Positions 1 to 8,057 of a stretch of DNA of 64,000 bases are shown here, in pieces. Position numbers and translations under genes: made by a program. The notes under the pieces are model-generated. The model did not search any database, was not told the origin of the DNA, and worked only from the letters and a program-made list of their open reading frames with translations. Source of the stretch: Alphaproteobacteria bacterium. GTDB taxonomy: Bacteria > Pseudomonadota > Alphaproteobacteria > UBA8366 > Aestuariispiraceae. The stretch covers positions 62,001 through 126,000 of the forward strand of contig JANSXE010000008.1 in NCBI GenBank assembly GCA_024743195.1, written 5' to 3'. Every line of letters begins with the position of its first letter. Position 1 is the first letter of the stretch.

Positions 1-177
1 ACGGACGCCCCGCAAGGCCGTCAGCGCGGAGATGTCGAGCACGCCCTCAGGCGGCCGCGGCCCGACCCGCGCCGGGAAATGATCCGTCCCGCCGGCCAGG
101 ACGGTCAGCGGTCGTTCCGCCAACAGCGCCAACGCCTCGTCCAGCCTGTGCGGCCGGTGGTGAACCGTTTCGGTCAT
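1..177 (-). CDS. xanthine dehydrogenase/CO dehydrogenase-type FAD-binding subunit (N-terminal fragment)
   Basis: Only the first 59 codons lie in the window; the gene runs off the left edge. The N-terminus reads MTETVHHRPHRLDEALALLA, followed by VLAGGTDHFPAR and VLDISAL. This is the usual opening of the FAD-binding (medium) subunit of molybdenum hydroxylases such as XdhA/CoxM, where the AGGTD loop contacts FAD. The protein would pass electrons from the 2Fe-2S subunit to NAD or another acceptor in a cytoplasmic hydroxylase. The substrate cannot be told from this fragment. A GTATAC-centred palindrome lies about 50 bases upstream of the start and may be its operator. Confidence 0.75.
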   Translation of the reverse strand, partial: MTETVHHRPHRLDEALALLAERPLTVLAGGTDHFPARVGPRPPEGVLDISALTALRGVR

Positions 178-667
178 CGCGCCGCTTACATCCCTGCCAT
201 ATCCGGCGCGGCTCGCGCCGAGAATTTGTTTGTATACGAATGAGTTTGCGGGAATTCCGATCCGTCGGCAAGAGGCGGCGGTGCCGCGCTTGTCGATCGA
301 CGCGCCGCCCGCGCGGCGGCGGCGCCGCGCATAGGTCGTAACCATTCCTTCACTTTTTCGCGCCATGGTCGCTTGCAGGATGAAGGCGCCGCTCAGACGG
401 GAATAGCGAGTCCTTCGCAATGCGCGGGTCGATTTGTGCGCTGCACTTTGGTAGACTTTGCCGCGCTACAGTAGTTTCGTCGAATAACGGGACGTTTCCT
501 AGAGGAGCCGTATCGACGTCACTGCGAACTCTCGCGCGTCTCTGGCGATCGTCGATTGCGGGGGATTTTACGGAGCGTTTCGGGTAGCCGCGTCGGCGCG
601 GCCTCGCATGGGGAATTGCTTCCCTGGCGCTTGACCACAGGGGACTGGGCGGTCGGAGTAACGGCCT
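178..667. other. intergenic region between divergent genes
   Basis: A 490-base stretch between the leftward dehydrogenase gene and the rightward GGDEF/EAL gene. Apart from the GTATAC palindrome at 229-240 I see no gene with a convincing ribosome binding site and no strong stem-loop. Both promoters presumably lie here. Confidence 0.5.
229..240. promoter_or_regulatory. GntR/FadR-type palindromic operator candidate
   Basis: The 12 bases TTTGTATACGAA form a near-perfect palindrome around GTATAC, matching in 10 of 12 positions. GntR regulators of the FadR group often bind sites of the form T-N-GTATAC-N-A. It lies 52 bases upstream of the ATG of the leftward dehydrogenase gene, a sensible place for repression. 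No GntR gene is in the window, so the assignment rests on the motif alone. Confidence 0.4.
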
Positions 668-2368
668 GTGCGGAAGGCGATGGACCGGAAGGGGGGCGCG
701 GGGGCGCCGCTCCAGGACGACGGGGTGCTGGGCGCCGCGCTCGCGGCTGCGGGCGACCTCGCCTATGTCTGGGACCTGACCGACGACCGGATCGCCTGGG
801 CCGGACAGGTTCACGAAATCTTCGGCCGCAACGCGGAACACGCCGTCGGCAACGGCGAGAGTTTCATCGAGCGCATCAACGCCGAAGATCTGGCGCGCCG
901 TCTGAAAGTGCTGAACGAGCATCTTTCGACCGGCGCCGTCTATGACTGCGAGTACCGCATTCGTCGGGACGACGGCTCCTTCATCTGGGTGCACGACCGC
1001 GGCGGGGCGACGCTGCAGCGGGACGGGGACCCGCTGAGGCTTTCCGGGACGCTGCGCGTGATCACGCGGCGCAAGCAGGCGGAGAGCCTGTTGGAGCATC
1101 GCGCGAATTTCGACGAGCTGACCGGGCATCTGAACAAGGCCCGGCTGCGCGAGGCGCTGCAGAGCGCCCTCGCCTACAATCAGCGTTACAAGGTGTCCGG
1201 CGGCTATCTGGCGATCGGCCTCGACAAGCTGTCCATGATCAACGACGGCTACGGGCATGAGACGGCGGACGCGGTCATCATCGCGGCCGGCCAACGCGTT
1301 GAGCGCTGCCTGCGGGTCACCGATGTGATCGGACGTATCGGCGGCGACCGGTTCGGCGTCGTCCTGGCGCAATGCGACGAGGCCGGTCTGGCGCGCACCG
1401 CGGAGAAGATCCTGGAAGTCTTCCGCGCCGCGCCGCTGGAGACGGCGGCGGGACCGGTTCGCTTGACCGTCTCCGTCGGCGGGGTGGCGATCCCGGGCTT
1501 CATCCGCACCGCCCAGGACGCCATGACCGGCGCCGAGAGCGCGCTGCAGGACGCCAAGGCGGCCGGCCGGAACTGCTTCGTCCCGTACGAGATGTCGGCC
1601 GAACAGCGCGACCGTCAGCGCCGCAACATCGAGATCGGCGAAGGCGTTCTGCGCGCGCTCGAGGACGATCGGATCGTGCTGGCCTATCAGCCGGTGGTCT
1701 GCGCGCGCAGCCGGGAGACGCGCTACTACGAAACGCTTCTGCGGATGTATGACGAGAACGGCGGCCTGCGCTCCGCCGGGGAGTTCGTGCCGGTGCTGGA
1801 GAAGTTGGGCCTGATCCGGCTTCTCGACCTGCGGGCCCTGGAACTGGCGGCGCGCGACCTGCGCCGGCATCCCGACGTGTCGCTTGCGGTCAACGTCTCC
1901 AGCATGACGGTGATCGACCCGTCCTGGATGCGCACCCTGGTCAGCCTGGTGAAGGGCGGGCGCTCGCTGGCCGAGCGGCTGACGGTCGAGATCACGGAGA
2001 CCGCGGCGCTGGAGGATTTCGACGTCACCGCCCGCTTCATCAGCAACGTGCGCGATCTCGGCTGCAAGGTGGCGCTCGACGATTTCGGCTCCGGCTACAC
2101 TTCGTTCCGGCATATGAAGTCGCTGACCGTGGACGTGGTGAAGATCGACGGCGCCTTCGTCACCGACATCGCCCGCAATCCGGACAACCAACTCTTCGTG
2201 CGCACGCTGCTGGGGCTGGCGGATGGTTTCGGCCTGAAGACCGTCGCCGAATGCATCGAAAGCGAAGAGGATGCGCGCATCCTCGCCGAGGAGGGCGCCG
2301 ACTTCCTGCAGGGCTGGCATCTGGGCCGGCCGGACGTCGCTCCCGCCTGGCGCAAGCCGCCCGTTTAG
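668..2368 (+). CDS. PAS-GGDEF-EAL protein, probable c-di-GMP phosphodiesterase
   Basis: 566 residues with no obvious membrane segment. A PAS fold occupies about residues 20-140, a GGDEF domain about 150-310 and an EAL domain about 320-560. The cyclase signature is degenerate (GGDRF in place of GGDEF), so synthesis is doubtful. The EAL domain reads ETL at the signature but keeps the metal-binding and catalytic set: the Glu of the signature, Asn in LAVNVSS, EITET, LDDFGSGY, the Lys of KIDG and the Glu of AECIE. The likely net activity is c-di-GMP hydrolysis tuned by the PAS domain, with the GGDEF part possibly a GTP sensor. The GTG start is chosen because GGAG sits 9 bases upstream; the ATG at 680 has its purine run too close. 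Confidence 0.85.
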   Translation: MRKAMDRKGGAGAPLQDDGVLGAALAAAGDLAYVWDLTDDRIAWAGQVHEIFGRNAEHAVGNGESFIERINAEDLARRLKVLNEHLSTGAVYDCEYRIRRDDGSFIWVHDRGGATLQRDGDPLRLSGTLRVITRRKQAESLLEHRANFDELTGHLNKARLREALQSALAYNQRYKVSGGYLAIGLDKLSMINDGYGHETADAVIIAAGQRVERCLRVTDVIGRIGGDRFGVVLAQCDEAGLARTAEKILEVFRAAPLETAAGPVRLTVSVGGVAIPGFIRTAQDAMTGAESALQDAKAAGRNCFVPYEMSAEQRDRQRRNIEIGEGVLRALEDDRIVLAYQPVVCARSRETRYYETLLRMYDENGGLRSAGEFVPVLEKLGLIRLLDLRALELAARDLRRHPDVSLAVNVSSMTVIDPSWMRTLVSLVKGGRSLAERLTVEITETAALEDFDVTARFISNVRDLGCKVALDDFGSGYTSFRHMKSLTVDVVKIDGAFVTDIARNPDNQLFVRTLLGLADGFGLKTVAECIESEEDARILAEEGADFLQGWHLGRPDVAPAWRKPPV

Positions 2369-2393
2369 ACGCCGCAGCGAGGCGTCGGCCGGC

Positions 2394-3068
2394 CTATTTC
2401 TTCTGCATCTCCTTGAGTTGGCGCTGCATCTCCGCCAACTGTTCCTGCAGCGATTCGACGCGCGCGGCGCGCTCGTCTTCGGCGTCGGCCGGGGCCGGGG
2501 CGGCGCCTTCCGGGCCGTCGCCGTCCGCGTTCGCGAAGGGGCTGAAGGCGCGCATGGCGCGCTCGAACATCTCCATGTTGCGCTTGCCCATCTCCTCCAA
2601 TTGGCCGAAGGGGAAGACCGCGCCCATGGCGTCTGTCATGTAGGCCCGCATCTTCTCCTGGTTCTCCGCGAAGGAGCGAATGGAGAAGTCGAGATATTGC
2701 GGCAGCATCATCTGCTGCATGTTGTCGCCGTAGAAGCTGATGAGCTGGCGCAGGAAGCTGATCGGCAGCAGGTTCTGCCCCGTCTTCGCCTCCTCCTCGA
2801 CGATGATCTGGGTGAGGACGGAGCGTGTGATGTCTTCGCCCGTCTTCGCGTCATAGACCGCGAAATCGACGCCTTCCTTCACCATGCCGCAGAGATGGTC
2901 CAGCGTGACGTAGCTGCTGGTGGCCGTGTTGTAGAGACGCCGGTTGGCGTATTTCTTGATGGTGATCGGTCCCTGATCGCCGCCCTTGGCGCCCGGCTTG
3001 GCTTTCGGCGCCGACCCGCCGGCGGATGCGGGCTCGCCCTTGTCTTCGTCGGCGTCTTCGTCGGCCAT
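2394..3068 (-). CDS. phaR: polyhydroxyalkanoate synthesis repressor PhaR
   Basis: 224 residues. An acidic, Ala-rich leader precedes the conserved PHB/PHA-accumulation DNA-binding domain (ITIKKYANRRLYNTATSSYV, about residues 29-90), then the PhaR core with LISFYGDNMQQMMLPQYLD and a C-terminal Glu/Gln coiled coil. PhaR binds nascent PHB granules and represses phasin and PHA genes when polymer is absent. The start at 3068 is preferred over an upstream ATG because GGGAG lies 8 bases before it and the residues further upstream are low-complexity. It is divergent from the PhaM-like/phaC pair, which supports the assignment. Confidence 0.93.
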   Translation of the reverse strand: MADEDADEDKGEPASAGGSAPKAKPGAKGGDQGPITIKKYANRRLYNTATSSYVTLDHLCGMVKEGVDFAVYDAKTGEDITRSVLTQIIVEEEAKTGQNLLPISFLRQLISFYGDNMQQMMLPQYLDFSIRSFAENQEKMRAYMTDAMGAVFPFGQLEEMGKRNMEMFERAMRAFSPFANADGDGPEGAAPAPADAEDERAARVESLQEQLAEMQRQLKEMQKK

Positions 3069-3363
3069 TGGTCTCGCTCCCGTTTCGGGCCCGCGTCCGG
3101 GGTCCGACCGCGCGCCTCCGCCCCGCGACGAGGTCCCCGCTCCGCGCGATCTCATAAGGCCATAGTGCACCGCGGAATTGAGCGGCGCAATAGCGCCTCC
3201 GGCGGGACGCCGGGGCGACCCGGCGCGGCCGGCGCGGCCGGCGCGGCCACCCTGGAGCCGGCGCCGCGCATGGTCTATAGTCCCGCCGAACCCGAGCCGG
3301 GCGACGCGCCCGGGCCGGCGCCGGGGCTTCCGGCGCAGCGAAGGCGGCGGACAGGGACGCTGA
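3069..3363. other. phaR / PhaM-like intergenic region with short tandem repeat
   Basis: A 295-base divergent promoter region. It holds three copies of the nonamer GGCGCGGCC at 3222-3248. No clear PhaR operator could be picked out by eye, and nothing here looks coding. Confidence 0.5.
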
Positions 3364-3984
3364 ATGGCGAGCGATCCGGGAAAGCCCGGCGAAGAATTGA
3401 GCGACCTTGCGGAGCGTTTCTTCGACCTCTGGCGCGAGCAACTGACCCTGATGGCGGACGACCCCGCCGCGGCGGAGGGCGCCGCCGCGCTCGCCCGCTT
3501 CTGGCAACCCTTCCTGTCGGCGGGCGCCGCGCCCTGGGGCGCGCCCGGGGCGTCCCCCTCCGCGTTGACGCCGGAGACTCTGGCGCAGGCCTTTGCGGGG
3601 CTGCAGGCCGCGGCTGCCGGATCTTCTGCGGGATCTTCTGCGGGATCCGCTGCGGGATATTCTGGGGGATCGAGCGATGACGGATCACTGCGCCCGCCGC
3701 CCGCCGGGTCCGGGAACGCGGATCGGTCCGCGCCCGCTGCCGCTGCACCTGATGAGCGCGATCGGCTGCTCCGTGAGCTCGATCGCCGCCTCCGTGGCCT
3801 TGAGGAGCGGCTCGACGCCTTGGAACGCGACGCTGGCCCCGGAGGCGCAGGCCCTCACTCGGGCGCTCGCGGATCTGGCGGAAAGGCGGGCGGCGGAAAG
3901 GCGGGCGGCGGAAAGGCGGGCGGCGGAAAGCGCGCCGCCGCAAGACGCGGGAAGGCGAAGCGACCCGACGCCCGACGCCGCTGA
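3364..3984 (+). CDS. PhaM/PhaE-like coiled-coil protein with Lys/Gly-rich tail
   Basis: 206 residues, not assigned to a family with certainty. The N-terminal 45 residues are helical (ELSDLAERFFDLWREQL). A Ser/Ala/Gly-rich linker made by a 12-base DNA repeat follows at about residues 86-102, then a heptad coiled coil (LLRELDRRLRGLEERLDALE, about 137-157). The basic tail contains GGKAG units and ends KRAAARRGKAKRPDARRR. The layout recalls granule proteins that bind synthase through a coiled coil and DNA through a histone-like tail (PhaF, PhaM), and also class III PhaE. It sits directly before a class III-like phaC, and its last 308 bases overlap that gene in another frame. The role as synthase partner is inferred. 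Confidence 0.6.
   Translation: MASDPGKPGEELSDLAERFFDLWREQLTLMADDPAAAEGAAALARFWQPFLSAGAAPWGAPGASPSALTPETLAQAFAGLQAAAAGSSAGSSAGSAAGYSGGSSDDGSLRPPPAGSGNADRSAPAAAAPDERDRLLRELDRRLRGLEERLDALERDAGPGGAGPHSGARGSGGKAGGGKAGGGKAGGGKRAAARRGKAKRPDARRR
3619..3666 (+). repeat. four 12-bp tandem repeats
   Basis: Units of the form GGATCTTCTGCG occur at 3619-3630, 3631-3642, 3643-3654 and 3655-3666, the last two diverged. They encode the SSAG/SAAG/YSG linker of the PhaM-like protein. The drifted end of the fourth unit, a run of five G at 3664-3668 then A, serves as the Shine-Dalgarno sequence of phaC. Confidence 0.9.
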
Positions 3985-5104
3985 AGCGCCGGACCGAGCG
4001 GCGGAGGCCGCGCGGGACGCGCTCTGGCGGGATTTCTCCGCGGCCGTCCAGGCCGCGGCGCTGGGCCGCCTGGACGCCATGCTGACGGGGATCGAGCGCT
4101 ATCGGCGCCACCCCTATCGGCGCGATCTCGATCCGCCGCCGGCGCTTTGGCGCGAAGGGTCGGCGGCGCTGCTGGATTTCCGGGGTCTGCGCGCCGGGCC
4201 TGCGACGGGCGCGGTCCTGCTGACGCCGTCGCTGGTCAATCGCGCCTATGTGCTAGACCTCTCCGCGGAATGCAGCCTGGCCCGGTGGCTCGCCGGGCGC
4301 GGGCTCGACGTCTTCGTGATGGATTGGGGCGCGCCGGGCCTCGAGGAACGGGGCTTCACGTTGGCCGACTATGTGGCGCGCCTCGGCCGCGCCGCGCATC
4401 GGGCGGCGGAGGCGGCGGGCCGTCCGGTTGGCCTTCTCGGCTATTGCATGGGCGGCTTGCTGGCCTTGCCGCTGGCGACCGGTTTTCTTGGACCGGCGCC
4501 GCCGATCGACCGGTTGGTCCTGATGGCGGCGCCCTGGGATTTTCATGCGGAGCAACCGGCCAAGGCGCGCTCCCTGGGCGCGCTCGCCGCGGCGTTCGAG
4601 CCGATGACGGCGGCGGTCGGGGTGCTGCCCGTCGACGTCATCCAGGCGCTGTTCGCGGCGCTCGACCCGTTTCTCGTCATGCGCAAATTCGCCGCCTTCG
4701 CGCGCATGGCGCCGGATGGGGCGCGGGCGCGCGGCTTCGTCGCGCTGGAGGATTGGTTGAACGACGGGGTGGCTCTGGCCGCGCCCGTGGCGCGGGACTG
4801 CCTCGCCGGTTGGTACGGCGAAAACCGGCCGGCCCGCGGGAGCTGGCGGCTCGGCGGATTCGCGGTCCGGCCGGAGGCGCTGGCCGTCCCGGCTTTGGCC
4901 CTGGCGCCCGCGGGCGACCGCATCGTGCCGCCCGCCTCGGCGCGCGCGCTGGCGCGCGACCTGGCGGCGACGGGACCCGGATGCCGCCTGATCGAGCCGC
5001 CGGTCGGCCATATCGGCATGATCGTGGCCCAACAGGCGCAGACTGCGGTCTGGGAGCCGGTGCGCGCCTTCCTGAGCGCAGCCGATCCGGCGCGCGCCGC
5101 CTGA
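3677..5104 (+). CDS. phaC: short (class III-like) poly(3-hydroxyalkanoate) synthase
   Basis: 475 residues with an alpha/beta-hydrolase fold. It polymerises (R)-3-hydroxyacyl-CoA into storage polyester at the granule surface. The lipase-like box is GYCMGG (about residue 256), with Cys as nucleophile in place of Ser. VFVMDWGAPG, ALAPAGDRIVPP (Asp) and PPVGHIGM (His) supply the rest of the expected triad region. Length and absence of the long class I N-terminus fit the short alphaproteobacterial synthases. The start at 3677 is chosen because a GGGGGA sequence lies 7 bases upstream and because the segment RPLPLHLM...LRSGSTPWN looks like the conserved N-terminus of this group. A later ATG at 4079 would remove it. 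The first 308 bases overlap the upstream gene out of frame. Confidence 0.85.
   Translation: MTDHCARRPPGPGTRIGPRPLPLHLMSAIGCSVSSIAASVALRSGSTPWNATLAPEAQALTRALADLAERRAAERRAAERRAAESAPPQDAGRRSDPTPDAAEAPDRAAEAARDALWRDFSAAVQAAALGRLDAMLTGIERYRRHPYRRDLDPPPALWREGSAALLDFRGLRAGPATGAVLLTPSLVNRAYVLDLSAECSLARWLAGRGLDVFVMDWGAPGLEERGFTLADYVARLGRAAHRAAEAAGRPVGLLGYCMGGLLALPLATGFLGPAPPIDRLVLMAAPWDFHAEQPAKARSLGALAAAFEPMTAAVGVLPVDVIQALFAALDPFLVMRKFAAFARMAPDGARARGFVALEDWLNDGVALAAPVARDCLAGWYGENRPARGSWRLGGFAVRPEALAVPALALAPAGDRIVPPASARALARDLAATGPGCRLIEPPVGHIGMIVAQQAQTAVWEPVRAFLSAADPARAA
3877..3930 (+). repeat. 15-bp tandem repeat shared by two reading frames
   Basis: Three full copies of GGCGGAAAGGCGGGC (3877-3891, 3892-3906, 3907-3921) and a partial fourth. 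In the frame of the PhaM-like gene they encode GGKAG units; in the phaC frame they encode RRAAE units. One expansion event has therefore lengthened two proteins at once. Confidence 0.9.
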
Positions 5105-5126
5105 TCCGATGCGCGACGCCTCGGCG

Positions 5127-5624
5127 CTAGCCGTCCCGTCGCACGTCCTCGAACGGGGCTCCGGTGATGCGGGCGAGCTGCGTCGGCGTCAGCCGGAACA
5201 CCGCATTGGGGGCGCCCGCCGCGGCCCAAATCTCCGCATGCGCCAGGAGATCGCGGTCAAGCAGCGCGATCGGGGCCTCCCGGTGGCCGGCCGGCGGGAC
5301 GCCGCCGATGGCGAAGCCGGTTCGCGCGCGCACGAAGTCGGCGTCGGCGCGGCCGATCGATTGGCCGATCAGGCCCGCAACCTTCTTCTCGTCGACCCGG
5401 TTTACGCCGCTGGCGACGACCAGAACCGGCCGATCGTCGCCTTCGGCCCGCAGGATGATCGATTTGGCGATCTGGGCGGGCGTGCAGCCGATGGCGGCGG
5501 CCGCGTCCTTCGCCGTGCGGGTGGAGGCGGGAAACTCCGCCACCTCCAGGTCGAGGCCGAAGGCGTCGAGCGCGGCCTGCAAGCGCTGCGGGCCGGACTT
5601 CTTGGGTGGGATGTCGTCGCCCAT
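5127..5624 (-). CDS. YbaK/ProX-family aminoacyl-tRNA deacylase
   Basis: 165 residues of a single YbaK/EbsC domain. Typical segments are [31 protein letters not shown] and a [12 protein letters not shown] loop. Proteins of this family hydrolyse mischarged tRNA (Cys-tRNA(Pro) or Ala-tRNA(Pro)) in the cytoplasm; the exact substrate cannot be set by eye. It is convergent with phaC across 22 bases, and its promoter lies toward the cyclase gene. Confidence 0.88.
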   Translation of the reverse strand: MGDDIPPKKSGPQRLQAALDAFGLDLEVAEFPASTRTAKDAAAAIGCTPAQIAKSIILRAEGDDRPVLVVASGVNRVDEKKVAGLIGQSIGRADADFVRARTGFAIGGVPPAGHREAPIALLDRDLLAHAEIWAAAGAPNAVFRLTPTQLARITGAPFEDVRRDG

Positions 5625-5917
5625 GCGGCCTCGCCCCTTTCCGTCATCAAGCGGTCGCGGAGTTTCCGCACCATCGTGGTTGCGAACCCGCTATACTATG
5701 GCGTGTCGGAGACGGCCAGTTTCGGGATCGTTCCCGGATGCGCCCGGACGGCGCGTGCTGTGGGGCGAGGGGGTGTGATGGACGGTCTAGCCCGGGCGAA
5801 GGGTGTCCTGCGCGCGGCGCATGCGTGCGTGCGGCGGTCAACACGCGCGCGCGCGGCCCATGCGACGGCCGTTTCCGGCGCTGCGTCCGGGCGCGCGCGG
5901 GCGCGGGAGGCCTAGCC
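5625..5917. other. divergent intergenic region
   Basis: A 293-base spacer between the leftward deacylase and rightward cyclase genes. Reading frames that cross it continue the cyclase frame upstream, but their codons are Arg/Ala-rich with no ribosome site. I take it as promoter DNA. Confidence 0.5.
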
Positions 5918-8038
5918 GTGGCCCGGTCCGTCTCCTTCGAGGTCTACTATCTGCAGAGCGGGCGTTGGCAGATCCACGCCCACTACGACCATTCCGAACG
6001 CGAAGAGGCGATCGAGGAGGCCAAGCGTCTCGACACCGGGCCGTTCCAGGCGGCCTGCGTGGTCCGCGAAACCTTCGACAGCGCCACGAACAGCTCGACC
6101 GAGTCGGTCATCTATCACACGCCCACCATGAAGGCGAAGCCGCCGGTGGACTCGATCACCTCCGGCGCGGCGGGGGGGGGCGGCAAGGCGGCGCCGGCGA
6201 AGGCCGCCGCTGCGAAGGCGGCGCCCGCGCGCCCTGCCGGCGATGCGCGCAAGAAACTGGAAGACGCGAAGAAGGAGCGCGCGGCGCGACTGTCCAAGCA
6301 CAAGCCCGCCGCCAAACCCGGCGGGAAAGCAAAGTCCGCCGCGCCGCGGGTCGAGGAGGCGGAGGAAGACGACGTCGATACGGCGCAGCTCGTGCTGCGC
6401 ATCGCGTTGGCCTTCTTTCTGGCCTGCCTCGTCGGCACCGGCGTCGGCGTGCTGGCCTTCTACGGGATCAAGGGGCTGGCCTCGCTCGGCATGGTGTTCG
6501 ACCGCACCATCAATCAGGCGATCCTGATCGGCGGTTGGGTGCTGGGCTGGGGCTTCGCCTTCTTCCCGATGCTGAAGCGGATCTTGGGCTCCGCCCAGGC
6601 CAAGCGGCGCGCCGCGGCTGCGGCCGCCGCCGGTTCGACGCTGGTCCAGCCCGCGCCGAAGCGCGCCGATCCGGCCGCGAGCGCCGCGGCCTCGGCCGCG
6701 ATCGCGGAGGACGCCGCGGCGGTTGCCCCCCCGCCATCCGACGCCCCGCCGGAGGCGACGGCGCCGCCGCCCGAGACGGAACGCAAGGAGCTCGCAGACC
6801 TTGCGGAAAGCCTCGCCGCCGATCTGGAGCCGGAACCTGAGCCCGGGCCGGAATCCGCGCCCGCGCCGGAAGCAGAGCCCGAACCGGAGCCCGAGCCCCA
6901 GTCCGAACCGGAGCCTGAGCCCGAGCCCGAGCCCGAACCCGAGCCCGAGCCGGAGCCTGGGCCTGAGCCTGCGGCCAAAACGGGCGTCGGCGCGGTGAGG
7001 GCCGGCCTGCAGGCCCTGGTGCGCGAGGCCCAGGCGCTGTTCGGCAAGCTTTTGACGCAGGATCACTATCTGCGCTTCGGTCTGATCCTGTTCCTGGCCG
7101 GCGCCGCCGAGACCTTCTCGCGGCGCGCCGGCGTGGCGCAGAAGCAGCTCGTCGATCTGTTGTCGGTGGAGATCGAGAATCTCGGCGCCTCGAAACAGCA
7201 TGCGCGCGGCTTCGCCGCCAATATCGACGAGTACCTGCTCGATCAGCGCTATTTCGACATGTATGCGGCCGGCCGCGCCGGGGGGTTGCGACTGTCGAAG
7301 GGCGACGGCGAGGCGTCGGGGCTCGAGCAGGCGGTGGAAACCTGGCGGCGCCCCGCCCCGGCGCAGCAGAGCGCGCAAGGCGGCGGTGAATCCGCCCGGG
7401 GCGAAGCGGCCGGCGGCCAGCCCGATTCCAAGCATTTCGACGAGACGCCGAAGAAAGACGGGGCCGCCGGGGACGGGGCGCACGGCTTCGTCGCGGTGCT
7501 GTTCACCGACATCGTCAATTCGACGGAGATGCAGCAGACCAAGGGCGATCGCTGGATGTACGATGTGGTCCGCGCCCACAACGATATCGTGCGCGAGGCG
7601 ATCGGCCGCTTCGGCGGGCGGGAGATCAAGCACACCGGCGACGGAATCATGGCGAGCTTTCCCGGCGTCGTGGGCGCCGCCGAGGCCTCGCTCGCGATGC
7701 AGGACGGCTTCATCCGCTTCAGCGAGATGATGCCCGACCTCGCCTTCGAGGTGCGCATCGGCCTGAGCGCGGGCGAGCCGATCCACGAGTCCGGCGATAT
7801 CTTCGGCACGCCGGTCAATCTGGCGGCGCGCGTCATGAGCAAGGCGGGCGCGCGGGAGATCGCCGTCTCCTCCATCGTGCGCGACATGTGCCAGGGCAAG
7901 CCGATGAAGTTCGAGGAGCTGGGCCGCTTCCAACTGAAGGGGTTCAAGGAGCCGCAGCCGATCTTCCGTCTCGCCCGGCCGCGCCGCCGTCCGACCGACG
8001 GGTCGGCGGGCGAACGCGCCGCCCAGTCCGCCGGCTGA
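5918..8038 (+). CDS. membrane-anchored class III adenylate/guanylate cyclase with Glu-Pro rod
   Basis: 706 residues. A small N-terminal domain ([20 protein letters not shown], residues 1-75) is followed by a Lys/Ala-rich linker (about 80-150), two membrane segments (about 158-183 and 198-222), and an Ala-rich stretch. A long Glu-Pro repeat (about 304-349) then precedes a second helical region and the catalytic domain (about 524-687). Catalytic features visible are [11 protein letters not shown] (metal Asp), [10 protein letters not shown] (second Asp), [12 protein letters not shown] and VNLAARV. It would make cAMP (or cGMP) at the inner face of the membrane. The GTG start is chosen because GGGAGG lies about 8 bases upstream and the residues from there are non-repetitive. 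It may be cotranscribed with the GNAT gene 19 bases downstream. Confidence 0.85.
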   Translation: MARSVSFEVYYLQSGRWQIHAHYDHSEREEAIEEAKRLDTGPFQAACVVRETFDSATNSSTESVIYHTPTMKAKPPVDSITSGAAGGGGKAAPAKAAAAKAAPARPAGDARKKLEDAKKERAARLSKHKPAAKPGGKAKSAAPRVEEAEEDDVDTAQLVLRIALAFFLACLVGTGVGVLAFYGIKGLASLGMVFDRTINQAILIGGWVLGWGFAFFPMLKRILGSAQAKRRAAAAAAAGSTLVQPAPKRADPAASAAASAAIAEDAAAVAPPPSDAPPEATAPPPETERKELADLAESLAADLEPEPEPGPESAPAPEAEPEPEPEPQSEPEPEPEPEPEPEPEPEPGPEPAAKTGVGAVRAGLQALVREAQALFGKLLTQDHYLRFGLILFLAGAAETFSRRAGVAQKQLVDLLSVEIENLGASKQHARGFAANIDEYLLDQRYFDMYAAGRAGGLRLSKGDGEASGLEQAVETWRRPAPAQQSAQGGGESARGEAAGGQPDSKHFDETPKKDGAAGDGAHGFVAVLFTDIVNSTEMQQTKGDRWMYDVVRAHNDIVREAIGRFGGREIKHTGDGIMASFPGVVGAAEASLAMQDGFIRFSEMMPDLAFEVRIGLSAGEPIHESGDIFGTPVNLAARVMSKAGAREIAVSSIVRDMCQGKPMKFEELGRFQLKGFKEPQPIFRLARPRRRPTDGSAGERAAQSAG
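6827..6970 (+). repeat. hexameric GAGCCC/GAACCC tandem repeat (Glu-Pro codons)
   Basis: A run of about two dozen imperfect hexamers inside the cyclase gene, encoding alternating Glu and Pro. Such runs form stiff extended rods and are prone to slippage, so copy number probably varies between strains. Confidence 0.85.
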
Positions 8039-8057
8039 CCGGCGCCGACCGCCCGCC

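Noticed and set aside
5109-5915. A 268-codon plus-strand frame opposite the YbaK-type gene
   Set aside because: Antisense to a clear deacylase gene and without its own start signal.
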